Below are positions 7,754 to 15,728 of a stretch of 19,676 nucleotides of DNA, one piece after another. The position numbers and the translations under genes were made by a program. Position 1 is the first letter of the stretch, and every line of letters starts with the position of its first letter. The notes beneath the pieces are model-generated. The model worked only from the letters and a program-made list of their open reading frames with translations, was not told where the DNA came from and ran no database searches. The stretch is from NCBI GenBank assembly GCA_043806735.1, contig JAZDGR010000065.1, positions 1-19,676 on the forward strand. Direction: 5' to 3'. Origin of the DNA: QYOJ01 sp043806735. GTDB lineage: Bacteria; Bacteroidota; Bacteroidia; Bacteroidales; FEN-979.

Positions 7754-8167
7754 CTAATCCAGGTGGAGAAACCTGTGAAGTTCCTCAATATCAATAGGTT
7801 TATTCATCATCTCATCCATTCCGGCGGCCAGGAATTTATCTCTTTCATCTTCCAATGCATTGGCTGTTACGGCAATAATTTTAACCCTCTCTTTCTCCCT
7901 GATTCCTTTTTCCAGTTCGAGTTTTCTGATTTCTTTTGTCGCCGTGACTCCATCCATTACCGGCATCATGATATCCATCAGGATGACATCATACTTGTTC
8001 GCCAAGAATTTTTCAATGGCAGCCTGTCCATCGGAAGCTTTATCAACCTGATGCCCGATTCGGATCAGGGAGGACATAAGCAATCGCAGATTGATCTGGT
8101 TATCTTCCACGACAAGAATGGAAAGGGCTCTTTTATTCTGTGGTTCTGGTGAGTTTTCCTGGTTCAT
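7754..8167 (-). CDS. Receiver-only response regulator
   Basis: Stand-alone CheY-like receiver of 137 aa with no output domain. The phosphorylation site is complete: acidic pair E21-D22, phospho-acceptor D65 in LMDIMMPVMDG, T101 in AVTAN, and K123 in NKP. The VEDNQINLRLL start and the MDIMMPVMDGV stretch resemble the receivers attached to hybrid histidine kinases more than DNA-binding regulators. About 14 polar residues precede the domain. It lies 9 bases after mutA and 18 bases before the outer-membrane protein gene, so is likely part of that transcript. No sensor kinase is in the window. It may be a phosphorelay intermediate or a fragment separated from a hybrid kinase; family identity is firm, partner unknown. 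Confidence 0.9.
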   Translation of the reverse strand: MNQENSPEPQNKRALSILVVEDNQINLRLLMSSLIRIGHQVDKASDGQAAIEKFLANKYDVILMDIMMPVMDGVTATKEIRKLELEKGIREKERVKIIAVTANALEDERDKFLAAGMDEMMNKPIDIEELHRFLHLD

Positions 8168-8176
8168 AAAGATCTA

Positions 8177-10066
8177 TTATTGAATACCGAAGAAATTTTG
8201 ATATCGCTGAAGTGTGTCAAGAAGATTGCCCCGGATATGAATAAACTCATCTATACCCGAACTTGTAAGTTCTTTGATTTCGTCTTTCGGATATCCGGCT
8301 ATCACGACCTTGACGGATGGCCTCTGTTCCTTTACCTTCCGGGCAATTTCCGGTGCAACCGCAGGAAGTTCCTCGTCTGAGCTGCAAATCACTATGATTT
8401 CCGCGCCGGAAGATAGGGTCTCCTCCACTCCTGAATCAATATCCGTGATTTCATTGCTTTCGATAATCCTGTAGCCGGCACAGCCGAAAAAGTTGGCGGA
8501 AAAGCCAGTCCTGGCCAATCTCATTGTCGGATTTCCTATTGGGAAGAGGAATACTGCCGGCCGCGCGTTTCCTGCATTAACAAACCGTTCTGTTGCGAGA
8601 CGTAGTTTTTCAAAAGGTTCAGCGACCCGAAAAGGGCTCAGCTTTTTATACCTGGATTCCCGTTCCGGTTCTTGTTCTTTTAAACTAAAAATTCTATCAC
8701 GCATGGTCTCCTGGAGGTTTGGGAACTGGTTCGTTCCTAAAATCAAAAGCTTATGTGAAGCGGCTTCCTGCTCTTTAGTCTGCCTGGATTTCCAAACAGA
8801 ATCCTGAACAAAGCGCGATAAAATGCACTCGATCAATCCTCCTTTTTCCTCAACTTGCCTGAATAGATCCCAGGCATGAATGGCTATCGAATCAGTTAGA
8901 TTTTCTATAAAATAGGATCCGGCAGCGGGGTCAACCACTTTATCCAGATACGATTCCTCCATAAAGATCAATTGCTGATTTCTTGCAATCCTGTCCCCAA
9001 AGTCATCCCGCTGCTGATAAGCGACATGAAAAGGAAGAATAGCCATCGAGTTCACGCCGCCAAAAGCGCCGGACATGCCTTCCGTAGTGGTTCTCAACAA
9101 GTTGACATAAGGGTCAAAGATGGTCTTGTTCCATCGCGCTGTGATGCAGTGGATATCCATTTTACAGGTTTCTTTATCCGCAGGTTTATATTGCTCTACA
9201 ATTTTGGCCCAGAGCAGTCGTGCGGCCCGGAGTTTGGCTATCTCAAGAAAAAAACTCGAACCCAAAGCAAAGGTGAATGTCATTCGTGCGGTGATCTCTT
9301 CTACCGGAATGCCCCGACCGGTAAGCTCAACCAGGTATTCATTCCCGGCTGCCAGGCTGAACGCCAGTTCCTGGACCAGCGTGGATCCTGCATCCTGGAA
9401 TCTGCTTCCGTCTACTGTTATTGCCTTGAAGAAAGGGAGGCGCCGGTTTAGTGTGGTCACGAGAGAGCCGGCCTCTTCGAAGTTGTTCTGTTTCGAAATA
9501 TGAAAATCGCCGTTAGCCAGAAGGTAGCCGATGGGATCGAAATTGAGAGACCCTTTTATCATACCTGCATCAATGCCCAAATGATCCAGCGCCGAAAGAA
9601 ACAATTCCAGTGTCAAAGGATAGGATTGCGATTTGATGAAATGAATGGATGTCCTCGCGGGGACAATCCCTTCCAACAGCATGTGCATATCCTTCGGGGT
9701 GGTGATGCTTCTGGCATCGAAACCAATTGCTCCAACCCCTTGGCCGATTGCCTGAATGGCAATCCGGTTCGCTTCCCGGATATTCTCTGGTTCGATGTCC
9801 TGCTGTATGATCCACGCGTTATCCGCAACTTTATTGCCTCGGATATAAGGAAACTCATCCGGAGGTGAACTGAGATATCCCAGCTCATTCAGATCCTCCG
9901 CCCTGTAATAAGGCCTGACAGGGAACCCTTCCGGGGTTTCCCAGATCAGTTTCCGTTGATAATCCGCGCCTTTCAGATCTTTCCGGATCTGCGCTTCCCA
10001 TTCTGCCGTTGGGATGGCCGGGAATTGAGCAAACAGCTTTCCTTTTCTGGTTGTTTCAGCATTCAT
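8177..10066 (-). CDS. mutA: Methylmalonyl-CoA mutase, small subunit
   Basis: Non-catalytic partner of MutB in the heterodimeric mutase. The start MNAETTRKGKLFAQFP at 10066 gives 629 aa, typical for the small subunit; a TTG four codons upstream is less likely. The barrel region is homologous to MutB but degenerate (IRGNKVADNAWIIQQ replaces the RGPY/PWTIRQ region). In the C-terminal cobalamin-like domain, the place of DxHxxG is taken by GNPTMRLART at about residues 505-515, so the cobalamin-ligand histidine is absent, as expected for this subunit. First gene of the leftward group mutA, receiver, outer-membrane protein, mutB. A TAnnTTTG box (TACTTTTG on the coding strand, 10076-10083) lies just ahead of the start. 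No cobalamin riboswitch fits in the 60-base leader space. Confidence 0.95.
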   Translation of the reverse strand: MNAETTRKGKLFAQFPAIPTAEWEAQIRKDLKGADYQRKLIWETPEGFPVRPYYRAEDLNELGYLSSPPDEFPYIRGNKVADNAWIIQQDIEPENIREANRIAIQAIGQGVGAIGFDARSITTPKDMHMLLEGIVPARTSIHFIKSQSYPLTLELFLSALDHLGIDAGMIKGSLNFDPIGYLLANGDFHISKQNNFEEAGSLVTTLNRRLPFFKAITVDGSRFQDAGSTLVQELAFSLAAGNEYLVELTGRGIPVEEITARMTFTFALGSSFFLEIAKLRAARLLWAKIVEQYKPADKETCKMDIHCITARWNKTIFDPYVNLLRTTTEGMSGAFGGVNSMAILPFHVAYQQRDDFGDRIARNQQLIFMEESYLDKVVDPAAGSYFIENLTDSIAIHAWDLFRQVEEKGGLIECILSRFVQDSVWKSRQTKEQEAASHKLLILGTNQFPNLQETMRDRIFSLKEQEPERESRYKKLSPFRVAEPFEKLRLATERFVNAGNARPAVFLFPIGNPTMRLARTGFSANFFGCAGYRIIESNEITDIDSGVEETLSSGAEIIVICSSDEELPAVAPEIARKVKEQRPSVKVVIAGYPKDEIKELTSSGIDEFIHIRGNLLDTLQRYQNFFGIQ

Positions 10067-10075
10067 ATGAGGAAA

Positions 10076-10083
10076 CAAAAGTA
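10076..10083 (-). promoter_or_regulatory. Candidate -7 promoter box for the mutA group
   Basis: Coding-strand TACTTTTG is a perfect match to TAnnTTTG. It ends 9 bases before the mutA ATG, so the leader would be only a few bases. No clear TTTG is found 19-21 bases upstream. The box is real as sequence, its use uncertain. Confidence 0.35.
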
Positions 10084-10126
10084 ATCATTATACATAAAAT
10101 CACTATACCTTTACTGAAAAAACCAT

Positions 10127-10987
10127 ATGAAAGTCGCATTGTTCGGAGCCTCGGGATTTATCGGAATGTATCTGAAGCGAGTTCTGCGGACCGAAGGGTT
10201 TGATCTCACCATTATCCTTCGGGAGGGTTTCCAGAAGAAAGAGGCTGATTTTTGCGCAACATATATTGATCACCACGACATAATCATCAATCTGACCGGC
10301 GCTCCGCTTTCCCGGAAATGGACCGAAGCCTACAAGAAGGAAATCTATGACAGCCGGATCCTGACTACCCGGAAAATCGTTGATGCTATTATCCAAGCCA
10401 GTAATCCGCCAAAAACCCTCATCAATGTTTCGGCAGTAGGTATTTATAAAGACGGAATTAAGTATACGGAGGAGACGACTGAATTTGCCGGAAATTTCCT
10501 GGGAACGCTTTGCCGGAATTGGGAGGCCGAAGCATGGAAAGCCCGGGAGAAGTGCAGGGTAGTTCTGTTTCGGATGGGATTGGTTCTGGCCAAAGACGGC
10601 GGTGCGCTGGAAAAAATGGCTCCAATTTTCCGGTCAGGTCTCGGGGCAAAGGTCGGCAACGGGGAACAGGGTGTTTCATGGGTCCATATGGATGACCTCA
10701 TAAAAGCTTTTCTGTTCGTCATGTATCATACTGGCATTGAAGGAGTTGTAAATGCGGTTGGAGCGTATCCCACTGACAACTACTATTTCTCTGAAACCCT
10801 GGGAAAGATGTTCGGGCAGCCGGTCTATTTTACGATTCCCCGATTTGTTTTGAAGCTCATTTACGGCGAGGGAGCCCAACTCCTCACGGAGGGGCAAAAA
10901 GTGCTGCCTGCAGTGCTGTTACGAAACGGATTCGTATTTGATTATCCCACCCTCGATAAGGCCCTGGTTGCCATTTACCGGGATTAG
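10127..10987 (+). CDS. TIGR01777-family NAD(P)-dependent epimerase (SDR39U1-like)
   Basis: Atypical/extended short-chain dehydrogenase-like protein of 286 aa, close to the widespread YfcH/SDR39U1 family whose substrate is unknown. The N-terminus carries the nucleotide motif GASGFIG at 7-13. Family marks follow: the stretch NLTGAPLSRKWTEAYKKEI, the motif SAVGIY, RMGLVLAKDGGALEKM, and WVHMDDL, with a conserved hydrophobic C-terminal region. The SAVGIYK segment stands where other SDRs carry Tyr-x3-Lys, as is usual in this family. It diverges from mutA across 60 bases; TACCTTTA at 10106-10113 is a 5/6 match to a -7 box. It ends 14 bases from convergent trmB, with a weak hairpin-plus-T run at the junction. 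Nothing in the context reveals the substrate. Confidence 0.9.
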   Translation: MKVALFGASGFIGMYLKRVLRTEGFDLTIILREGFQKKEADFCATYIDHHDIIINLTGAPLSRKWTEAYKKEIYDSRILTTRKIVDAIIQASNPPKTLINVSAVGIYKDGIKYTEETTEFAGNFLGTLCRNWEAEAWKAREKCRVVLFRMGLVLAKDGGALEKMAPIFRSGLGAKVGNGEQGVSWVHMDDLIKAFLFVMYHTGIEGVVNAVGAYPTDNYYFSETLGKMFGQPVYFTIPRFVLKLIYGEGAQLLTEGQKVLPAVLLRNGFVFDYPTLDKALVAIYRD

Positions 10988-10996
10988 CGGTTTTTT
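10977..10996 (+). terminator. Weak terminator-like hairpin after the epimerase gene
   Basis: ACCG at 10977-10980 pairs with CGGT at 10988-10991 around a 7-base loop that contains the stop codon, and six T residues end the element (10991-10996). The stem is only four pairs, so this is a marginal intrinsic terminator candidate, noted because the T run lies exactly in the 14-base convergent gap. Confidence 0.25.
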
Positions 10997-11001
10997 ATTT
11001 G

Positions 11002-11664
11002 CTATTCTTTGAATCGAAATTTCAAATACGATATTTGCCTTCCTTCTTCGAGCCAGATTTCTTCGTAGTAGGTCTGGATCTTTGCCGCCGGCTCATCCGG
11101 ATGGGTTTTATAAAGATCTTCCGTGGCGAGTATCAGATCCATGTTAAATTCCTTTGCTTTCTCCAGTGTATAAGTGAAAAGATTCCGATCATCGGTTTTC
11201 AGATGGATAATCCCAGAGCGTGTGAGAATTTTTTTGTATCTGTTCAGAAAAACCGGGGAAGTCAGACGCTTCCTCTTTTTTCCGACCTGAGGATCGGGAA
11301 ACGCGATCCAGATTTCCGCAATCTCTCCCGGTGCAAAGAGAGATTCAATGTGGTCGGCCCGGATTCGGATAAACGCAACATTTTTCAATCCTTCCTCTTC
11401 CACTGTCTTACATCCCCGCCATAACCTGGCCCCTTTTATGTCGATGCCGATGAAGTTTTTCTCCGGGGAGTGGTGCGCAAGGCCCACGGTGTACTCTCCC
11501 TTTCCACATCCCAGCTCAAGGGTAATGGGATGCTCATTTCTGAAGTATTCGCTTCCCCATTTACCCTGAAGCCAGAAATGGGGAGACAAATCCATATAAC
11601 GCGGTTGGAAAAGGTGGAGGAAGGAGAGGTTTTCGGTAAAACGAATCAGCTTCTTTTTCGCCAC
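11002..11664 (-). CDS. trmB: tRNA (guanine-N7)-methyltransferase TrmB
   Basis: SAM-dependent enzyme forming m7G46 in the variable loop of tRNAs. The 220-aa product has the SAM motif ELGCGKGEY with GCGKG at 52-56, acidic GIDIKGARLWRG at 73-84, and the family signature FPDPQVGKKRKRL starting at F122 with the RLTSP extension, then HLKTDD near residue 175. The basic N-terminal start MAKKKLIRF is consistent with RNA binding. It is the last gene of the leftward cluster, 8 bases after the HU/SPOR gene, and probably shares its transcript. It ends 14 bases from the convergent epimerase. Confidence 0.95.
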   Translation of the reverse strand: MAKKKLIRFTENLSFLHLFQPRYMDLSPHFWLQGKWGSEYFRNEHPITLELGCGKGEYTVGLAHHSPEKNFIGIDIKGARLWRGCKTVEEEGLKNVAFIRIRADHIESLFAPGEIAEIWIAFPDPQVGKKRKRLTSPVFLNRYKKILTRSGIIHLKTDDRNLFTYTLEKAKEFNMDLILATEDLYKTHPDEPAAKIQTYYEEIWLEEGRQISYLKFRFKE

Positions 11665-11672
11665 AAATGCGC

Positions 11673-12653
11673 TTATTTTTCCAGTAACCAGGCTCCCGGG
11701 CAGCCTTCGGATTTCATGCGGCTCATCATGTTCAGGGCTTCGTTTCTTTCCGTAAAAACACCGGCAGCAACCCGCGATAACCCACCGGAGGAGCGGTCAA
11801 AAATGAGGGCCTTGATTCCTTGCTGGGTCAAGGTTTTCACCAATTTATGCGCATTCTCTTCAATGCGAAAAGCGCCGACAATGACGGCAAATTTGCCTGG
11901 TTGTTCCTCCCGCGTAGAATTTTGCGTAAGTTCTCTTGAGACAGGATCAGTATTTACAGACGTCTCTTCCGGAAAAGAAACTACCTGGGTTTCAGCCGGT
12001 GCTGTTTTTTTCTCTGCGGTGGTAAAAGGAGAGAGCGAAGAGAGAAGATCCGCATAATTCCATGATCCGGATTTAATCGAATCGTAGCCAGCCAGGCTGA
12101 GCAGCACAGCAACCGCCACCGGAATTGCAAGGATAGCCGCCCATTTCAAGGATTTTGGGATCGCTTTCCTGACCAGCTTTTTGTGTTCGCTGCGTAATTG
12201 AAGGCGTTTCTCGACCTTTTCCTGATTGGCGTCGGGCTTCACGGGAGCCGAAAAGAATGGTTGCAAACCAAAGGATTCGGGAAGAAGATTGGCGCGTAGA
12301 TCCTGGTCAAATTGAATATTCCCTTCTTTCCCCATATATAGTTTCCCGATGTTTTGAAGGATCAGGTATTTCCGTGATTTCAAAACCCGGAGGGTTTCAT
12401 CGGCGAACAACCTGATTTTTTCGTTGGCATCGTTAAAACTGGTCTTCTCGGCCTGCACTATGTGGTTAGCCAGGAGTCCGTCATTTTGTTTCAGGTTGAT
12501 ATTGAAGAGAATTTTTTTGGAAGGAGGTTGAAACGTGTGATACACAGGGTGGATCTGAGCAGGCAGATAGCTGCCCACAAATCCCCCTAGCCCCGGAATG
12601 ATCACGCAATCATGTTCTGACAACAGATCCGAAATGTACTTTTGTATATCCAT
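11673..12653 (-). CDS. HU-CCDC81 / SPOR domain single-pass membrane protein
   Basis: Bacteroidota-type protein of 326 aa that joins an HU-like fold to a peptidoglycan-binding domain. Residues 1 to about 125 match the paired HU-CCDC81 domains (MDIQKYISDLLSEHDCVIIP, GLGGFVGSY, LILQNIGKLYMGKEGNIQF). Residues 168-188 are a hydrophobic transmembrane helix preceded by K/R residues. A low-complexity linker (about 189-252) leads to a SPOR domain at 253-326 (KFAVIVGAFRIEENAHKL...), which in known proteins binds denuded septal glycan. The N-terminal part should be cytoplasmic and the SPOR domain periplasmic. ATG 12659, two codons upstream, is an alternative start. A perfect TAnnTTTG box sits at 12675-12682. 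A cell-division role is inferred from the domains, not shown here. Confidence 0.85.
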   Translation of the reverse strand: MDIQKYISDLLSEHDCVIIPGLGGFVGSYLPAQIHPVYHTFQPPSKKILFNINLKQNDGLLANHIVQAEKTSFNDANEKIRLFADETLRVLKSRKYLILQNIGKLYMGKEGNIQFDQDLRANLLPESFGLQPFFSAPVKPDANQEKVEKRLQLRSEHKKLVRKAIPKSLKWAAILAIPVAVAVLLSLAGYDSIKSGSWNYADLLSSLSPFTTAEKKTAPAETQVVSFPEETSVNTDPVSRELTQNSTREEQPGKFAVIVGAFRIEENAHKLVKTLTQQGIKALIFDRSSGGLSRVAAGVFTERNEALNMMSRMKSEGCPGAWLLEK

Positions 12654-12674
12654 GGCCATCCTGAGTTTAACCTG

Positions 12675-12682
12675 CAAAGATA
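12675..12682 (-). promoter_or_regulatory. Candidate -7 box for the HU/SPOR gene
   Basis: TATCTTTG on the coding strand matches TAnnTTTG perfectly. It ends 21 bases before the ATG at 12653 and lies in the 46-base space after kdsB. No convincing TTTG at -33. It would give an internal promoter for the HU/SPOR and trmB genes. Confidence 0.4.
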
Positions 12683-12699
12683 ACAAATTTTACCTTTGT

Positions 12700-13455
12700 T
12701 TACCGGGTTTTGTTGGTAATTTTTAGCAAATCGGCTGGAGTGTCTATAGAGATGCTTTCATATGCCGTTTCATGAACCATAATCGGATATCCCTGCTGAA
12801 GCCAGCGAAGCTGCTCAAGGGATTCCGATTTCTCCAGCGTCGTTTCAGTCAATTTTACAACCTGGCGAAGGATATCTGTCCTGAATCCGTAAATTCCGAC
12901 GTGTTCATAAAACTCTCCATGCCTTATCCATTCCCGGGATTCGACATTCCGGAGAAACGGAATGGTTGAACGGCTGAAGTAGAGAACTTGTTTGTTGAGA
13001 TTAAAAACCAGCTTGACGACGTTTGGATCTGAAAGTTCTTCGACACGGCTAATCTTTCTGGCCAGGGTGGCGATTTGCGTGGATTGCGTTTTAAAACAGT
13101 GGATTACTTCAGAAATCTGCTCCGGATGAATAAATGGTTCATCTCCCTGAATGTTCACAACGATCTCAATATGTTCAGCACCGGGGCTGTTGAGGTAAAC
13201 AGAAAGCGCTTCAGCACAGCGTTCGGTGCCGCTTCTGTGATCGGGTGACGTCATTAGTACGTTTCCTCCGAATTCGTTCACATGCTTTTCAACCAGGTCA
13301 TGATCTGTGGCCACGATCACTGTGGTGAGTTCCCGGCATTTTCCAGCCTGTTCGTAGACTCTTTGGATCATCGATTTTCCGTTAATCATATGCAACGGCT
13401 TACCCGGAAAACGGGTGGAGTCATAACGGGCTGGGATGACACCAAGAATTTTCAT
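12700..13455 (-). CDS. kdsB: 3-deoxy-manno-octulosonate cytidylyltransferase
   Basis: CMP-Kdo synthetase: activates Kdo with CTP for transfer to lipid A, in the cytosol. The 251-aa product has the nucleotide-binding N-terminus IPARYDSTRFPGKPL at about 7-21, the segment MTSPDHRSGTERCAEA, and the metal-binding NIQGDEPFI motif. The length is that of the normal enzyme. It shows the organism makes a Kdo-containing lipopolysaccharide. It starts 8 bases after the deoxynucleoside kinase stop and is likely translated from the same message. Other Kdo genes (kdsA, kdsD) are not in the window. Confidence 0.96.
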   Translation of the reverse strand: MKILGVIPARYDSTRFPGKPLHMINGKSMIQRVYEQAGKCRELTTVIVATDHDLVEKHVNEFGGNVLMTSPDHRSGTERCAEALSVYLNSPGAEHIEIVVNIQGDEPFIHPEQISEVIHCFKTQSTQIATLARKISRVEELSDPNVVKLVFNLNKQVLYFSRSTIPFLRNVESREWIRHGEFYEHVGIYGFRTDILRQVVKLTETTLEKSESLEQLRWLQQGYPIMVHETAYESISIDTPADLLKITNKTR

Positions 13456-13463
13456 CCGGGGAG

Positions 13464-14078
13464 CTAAAACAAGCCGTGTAATTCAGCGTTAACCCTGTCG
13501 ATCACTGTTCCCAGATCTTCGGGTTTCTCGCTGAAATTGATGGTATCCACATCGATGATCAGCAACTTGCCAAGCTGGTAAGTGAGGATCCATTCCTCGT
13601 ACCTTTCATTCAGGTTTTTCAGGTAATCGAGCCGGATAGCGCTTTCGTATTCCCGCCCTCTTTTCTGAATCTGGTTAACTAAAGCAGGTACGGAAGCCCT
13701 CAGATAGATAAGCAGGTCGGGAGGCTGGATGAGGGAGCTGACAAGTTCAAATAGGGACAGGTAATTCTCATAGTCACGGGTACTCATCAGGTTCATGGAA
13801 TGCAGGTTCGGAGCAAAAATATAGGCATCTTCATAAATGGTCCGGTCCTGAACCACCGTTTTCCCCGATTTACGGATCTGGATGATTTGTTTGAACCGGG
13901 TATTGAGGAAGTAGATCTGCAGGTTAAAAGACCACCTTTGCATATCTTCATAGAAACTGTGCAGATAGGGATTGTTATCCAGATTTTCATAGTGGGGTTC
14001 CCACCGGAAATGTTTGGTCAGTAATTCGGTAAGGGTTGTTTTCCCCGATCCAATATTTCCTGCAATGGCAATATGCAT
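13464..14078 (-). CDS. Deoxynucleoside kinase family protein
   Basis: Cytosolic P-loop kinase of the dNK/dGK/dAK family, phosphorylating deoxyribonucleosides for salvage. The 204-aa product begins MHIAIAGNIGSGKTTL, with G7-N-I-G-S-G-K13-T as the phosphate loop. E31 in HYENLDNNPYL sits where the family has its catalytic glutamate, D78-R-T80 in QDRTIYEDA is the DRS-like motif, and RGREYE near residue 136 is the arginine lid. The base specificity (A, G, C or T) cannot be read from the sequence. It lies between GH3 (39-base gap with a promoter-like box) and kdsB (8 bases). Confidence 0.9.
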   Translation of the reverse strand: MHIAIAGNIGSGKTTLTELLTKHFRWEPHYENLDNNPYLHSFYEDMQRWSFNLQIYFLNTRFKQIIQIRKSGKTVVQDRTIYEDAYIFAPNLHSMNLMSTRDYENYLSLFELVSSLIQPPDLLIYLRASVPALVNQIQKRGREYESAIRLDYLKNLNERYEEWILTYQLGKLLIIDVDTINFSEKPEDLGTVIDRVNAELHGLF

Positions 14079-14094
14079 GGTAACGATTTTAACC

Positions 14095-14102
14095 CAAAGA
14101 TA
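14095..14102 (-). promoter_or_regulatory. Candidate -7 box for the deoxynucleoside kinase gene
   Basis: TATCTTTG on the coding strand, identical to the box ahead of the HU/SPOR gene, ends 16 bases before the ATG at 14078. At the -33 place only a partial match (TTTC, 18-base spacing) is seen. It suggests the kinase-kdsB pair can be transcribed apart from GH3. Confidence 0.4.
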
Positions 14103-14117
14103 GAAAAAGTGTTGGAG

Positions 14118-15635
14118 TTAGAAAATCATTTTCAAGATTTCATCCACATATTTCCGGTCGTTAAACAGTCGGGGAACTTTGTTCTGCCCGCCCAATTTCC
14201 CCTTAGATTTTAACCACCGGTAAAAAGTCCCTGCCAGCATTGGCCGGATGATCGGCTCCCCTAATAACATATTATGATATCGCTTCGCCTCGTAATCGGA
14301 GTTGAGAGATTTTAATGCATTATCTAATATTTCCGTAAAAAATGCCAGATCCGCAGGAGGGGTTTCAAATTCAATCAGCCATTCATGAGCCCCTCGCTGG
14401 TCTCTCTTCAGGTAAACCGGTGCCGCCGTGTATTCGGCGATCGTTGCCATGCAACGGGCGCAGGCAATTGAGAGGGCTTTATCCGCATTGTCGACGATTA
14501 GTTCCTCCCCGAACGCATTTATGAAACTCCGCGTCCGTCCTGTGATCTTAATCCGGTATGGATTGACGGAAGTGAACATGACGGTATCGCCAACCAGGTA
14601 ACGCCACAGTCCGGCATTGGTTGTGATCACCAGGGCATAATTTACGTCAGGTTCAACTTCATCGAGTGTCAGGGTTTTATATTCCGCTGAAGAAATATTG
14701 TCGGCGGGAATAAATTCATAATAGATCCCGTAATCCAGCATCAGTAACAGTTCATCCGAGTGTTGCCTGTCCTGGATCGCAAAAAAACCCTCGGAGGCAT
14801 TGTACGTTTCGAGGTAGTTGACTTTTCCGGAAGGCAGAAGTTTTTTGAACTGGTCAACATAAGGACTGAAACTCACTCCTCCGTGGATGAACAACTCAAA
14901 ATTCGGCCATATGTCCAGGAGATTTTCTTTGCCCGCAATCTCCAGCACTCGTCTGAACAACAACAGCGTCCAGGAAGGCACCCCGGAAATATTGGTTACA
15001 TTTTGTGCGATGGTAGCCTGTGCCATCTTCTCAATCTTGACCTCCCAATCATCCATCAGGGCAATGGAAAGATTCGGGGTTCTCAGTAACTCAACCCAAA
15101 GAGGCAGATTCTGCATCAGGATGGCGGAAAGGTCTCCCTGGTAGTATATCGAATCGTTATTCACTTCCACCATCTGCTGGGTACCTCCCATTCCAATCGC
15201 TTTTCCTCCGAAAAGATTGGTAGAGGGATGGTTGTTGCAATAGATGCTGAGCAGGTCTTTGCCTCCTTTGAAGTGGCACTCCTCCAGCGCCTCTTCGCTC
15301 ACCGGGATAAACTTGCTTTTTTCGTTCATGGTGCCGGATGATTTGGCATAACATTTAATCTCCGTTGGCCAAAGGATGTTCTGGTCTCCCAGTTTTAAGC
15401 GGTCAATGTAAGGTTTTACTTCTTCATAATCCTGCACGGGCAACCTCTCCCGGAATTGCTCCGGAGTTCCGATAGTCCGGAAATTATATTTTAGTCCCCA
15501 TTCCGTTCCCCTGGCCGTGTAAAGAAGCTTCTTCAACCATTCCCGCTGAACTTCGTGAGGATATTTCAGAAAGAGCTCGATTTGATGAATTCGCTTTTTC
15601 ATCAACCAGGAGATGACGGTATTCAAAAGTTCCAT
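14118..15635 (-). CDS. GH3-family acyl-adenylating (acid-amido synthetase-like) protein
   Basis: Member of the GH3 family (named from plant auxin-responsive genes) in the adenylate-forming superfamily, which activates a carboxylic acid with ATP and usually transfers it to an amine. ATG 15635 gives 505 aa; a GTG three codons upstream is possible. The three ATP/AMP motifs are visible: K98-S-S-G-T-M from 98 (YAKSSGTMNEKSKF), Y278-N-A-S-E-G-F (the YxxSE motif), and LWRYLVGD at 343-350 followed by ITGRTRSFINAFGEEL at 364-379. The hinge and C-terminal cap (about 385-505) are present, so the enzyme looks intact. The bacterial substrate is unknown. It is the first gene of the leftward cluster, behind a perfect TAnnTTTG box at 15664-15671. 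Confidence 0.9.
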   Translation of the reverse strand: MELLNTVISWLMKKRIHQIELFLKYPHEVQREWLKKLLYTARGTEWGLKYNFRTIGTPEQFRERLPVQDYEEVKPYIDRLKLGDQNILWPTEIKCYAKSSGTMNEKSKFIPVSEEALEECHFKGGKDLLSIYCNNHPSTNLFGGKAIGMGGTQQMVEVNNDSIYYQGDLSAILMQNLPLWVELLRTPNLSIALMDDWEVKIEKMAQATIAQNVTNISGVPSWTLLLFRRVLEIAGKENLLDIWPNFELFIHGGVSFSPYVDQFKKLLPSGKVNYLETYNASEGFFAIQDRQHSDELLLMLDYGIYYEFIPADNISSAEYKTLTLDEVEPDVNYALVITTNAGLWRYLVGDTVMFTSVNPYRIKITGRTRSFINAFGEELIVDNADKALSIACARCMATIAEYTAAPVYLKRDQRGAHEWLIEFETPPADLAFFTEILDNALKSLNSDYEAKRYHNMLLGEPIIRPMLAGTFYRWLKSKGKLGGQNKVPRLFNDRKYVDEILKMIF

Positions 15636-15663
15636 TGAAGCCACAAAATTGAAATCGAGGTTT

Positions 15664-15671
15664 CAAAAATA
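15664..15671 (-). promoter_or_regulatory. Candidate -7 box for the GH3 gene
   Basis: TATTTTTG on the coding strand is a perfect TAnnTTTG and ends 28 bases before the GH3 ATG. No TTTG is seen 19-21 bases upstream. The 145-base space it shares with the divergent regulator gene is AT-rich and holds nothing else recognised. Confidence 0.45.
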
Positions 15672-15728
15672 CAACTAAAATTGAAAAATTATCACCATAA
15701 ATTTTCCCCAATTTAGTTCGGTTTTTAT

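Noticed and set aside
10067..10126. Cobalamin riboswitch ahead of the B12-dependent mutase
   Set aside because: The leader space is only 60 bases and lacks a B12-box; too short for the aptamer.
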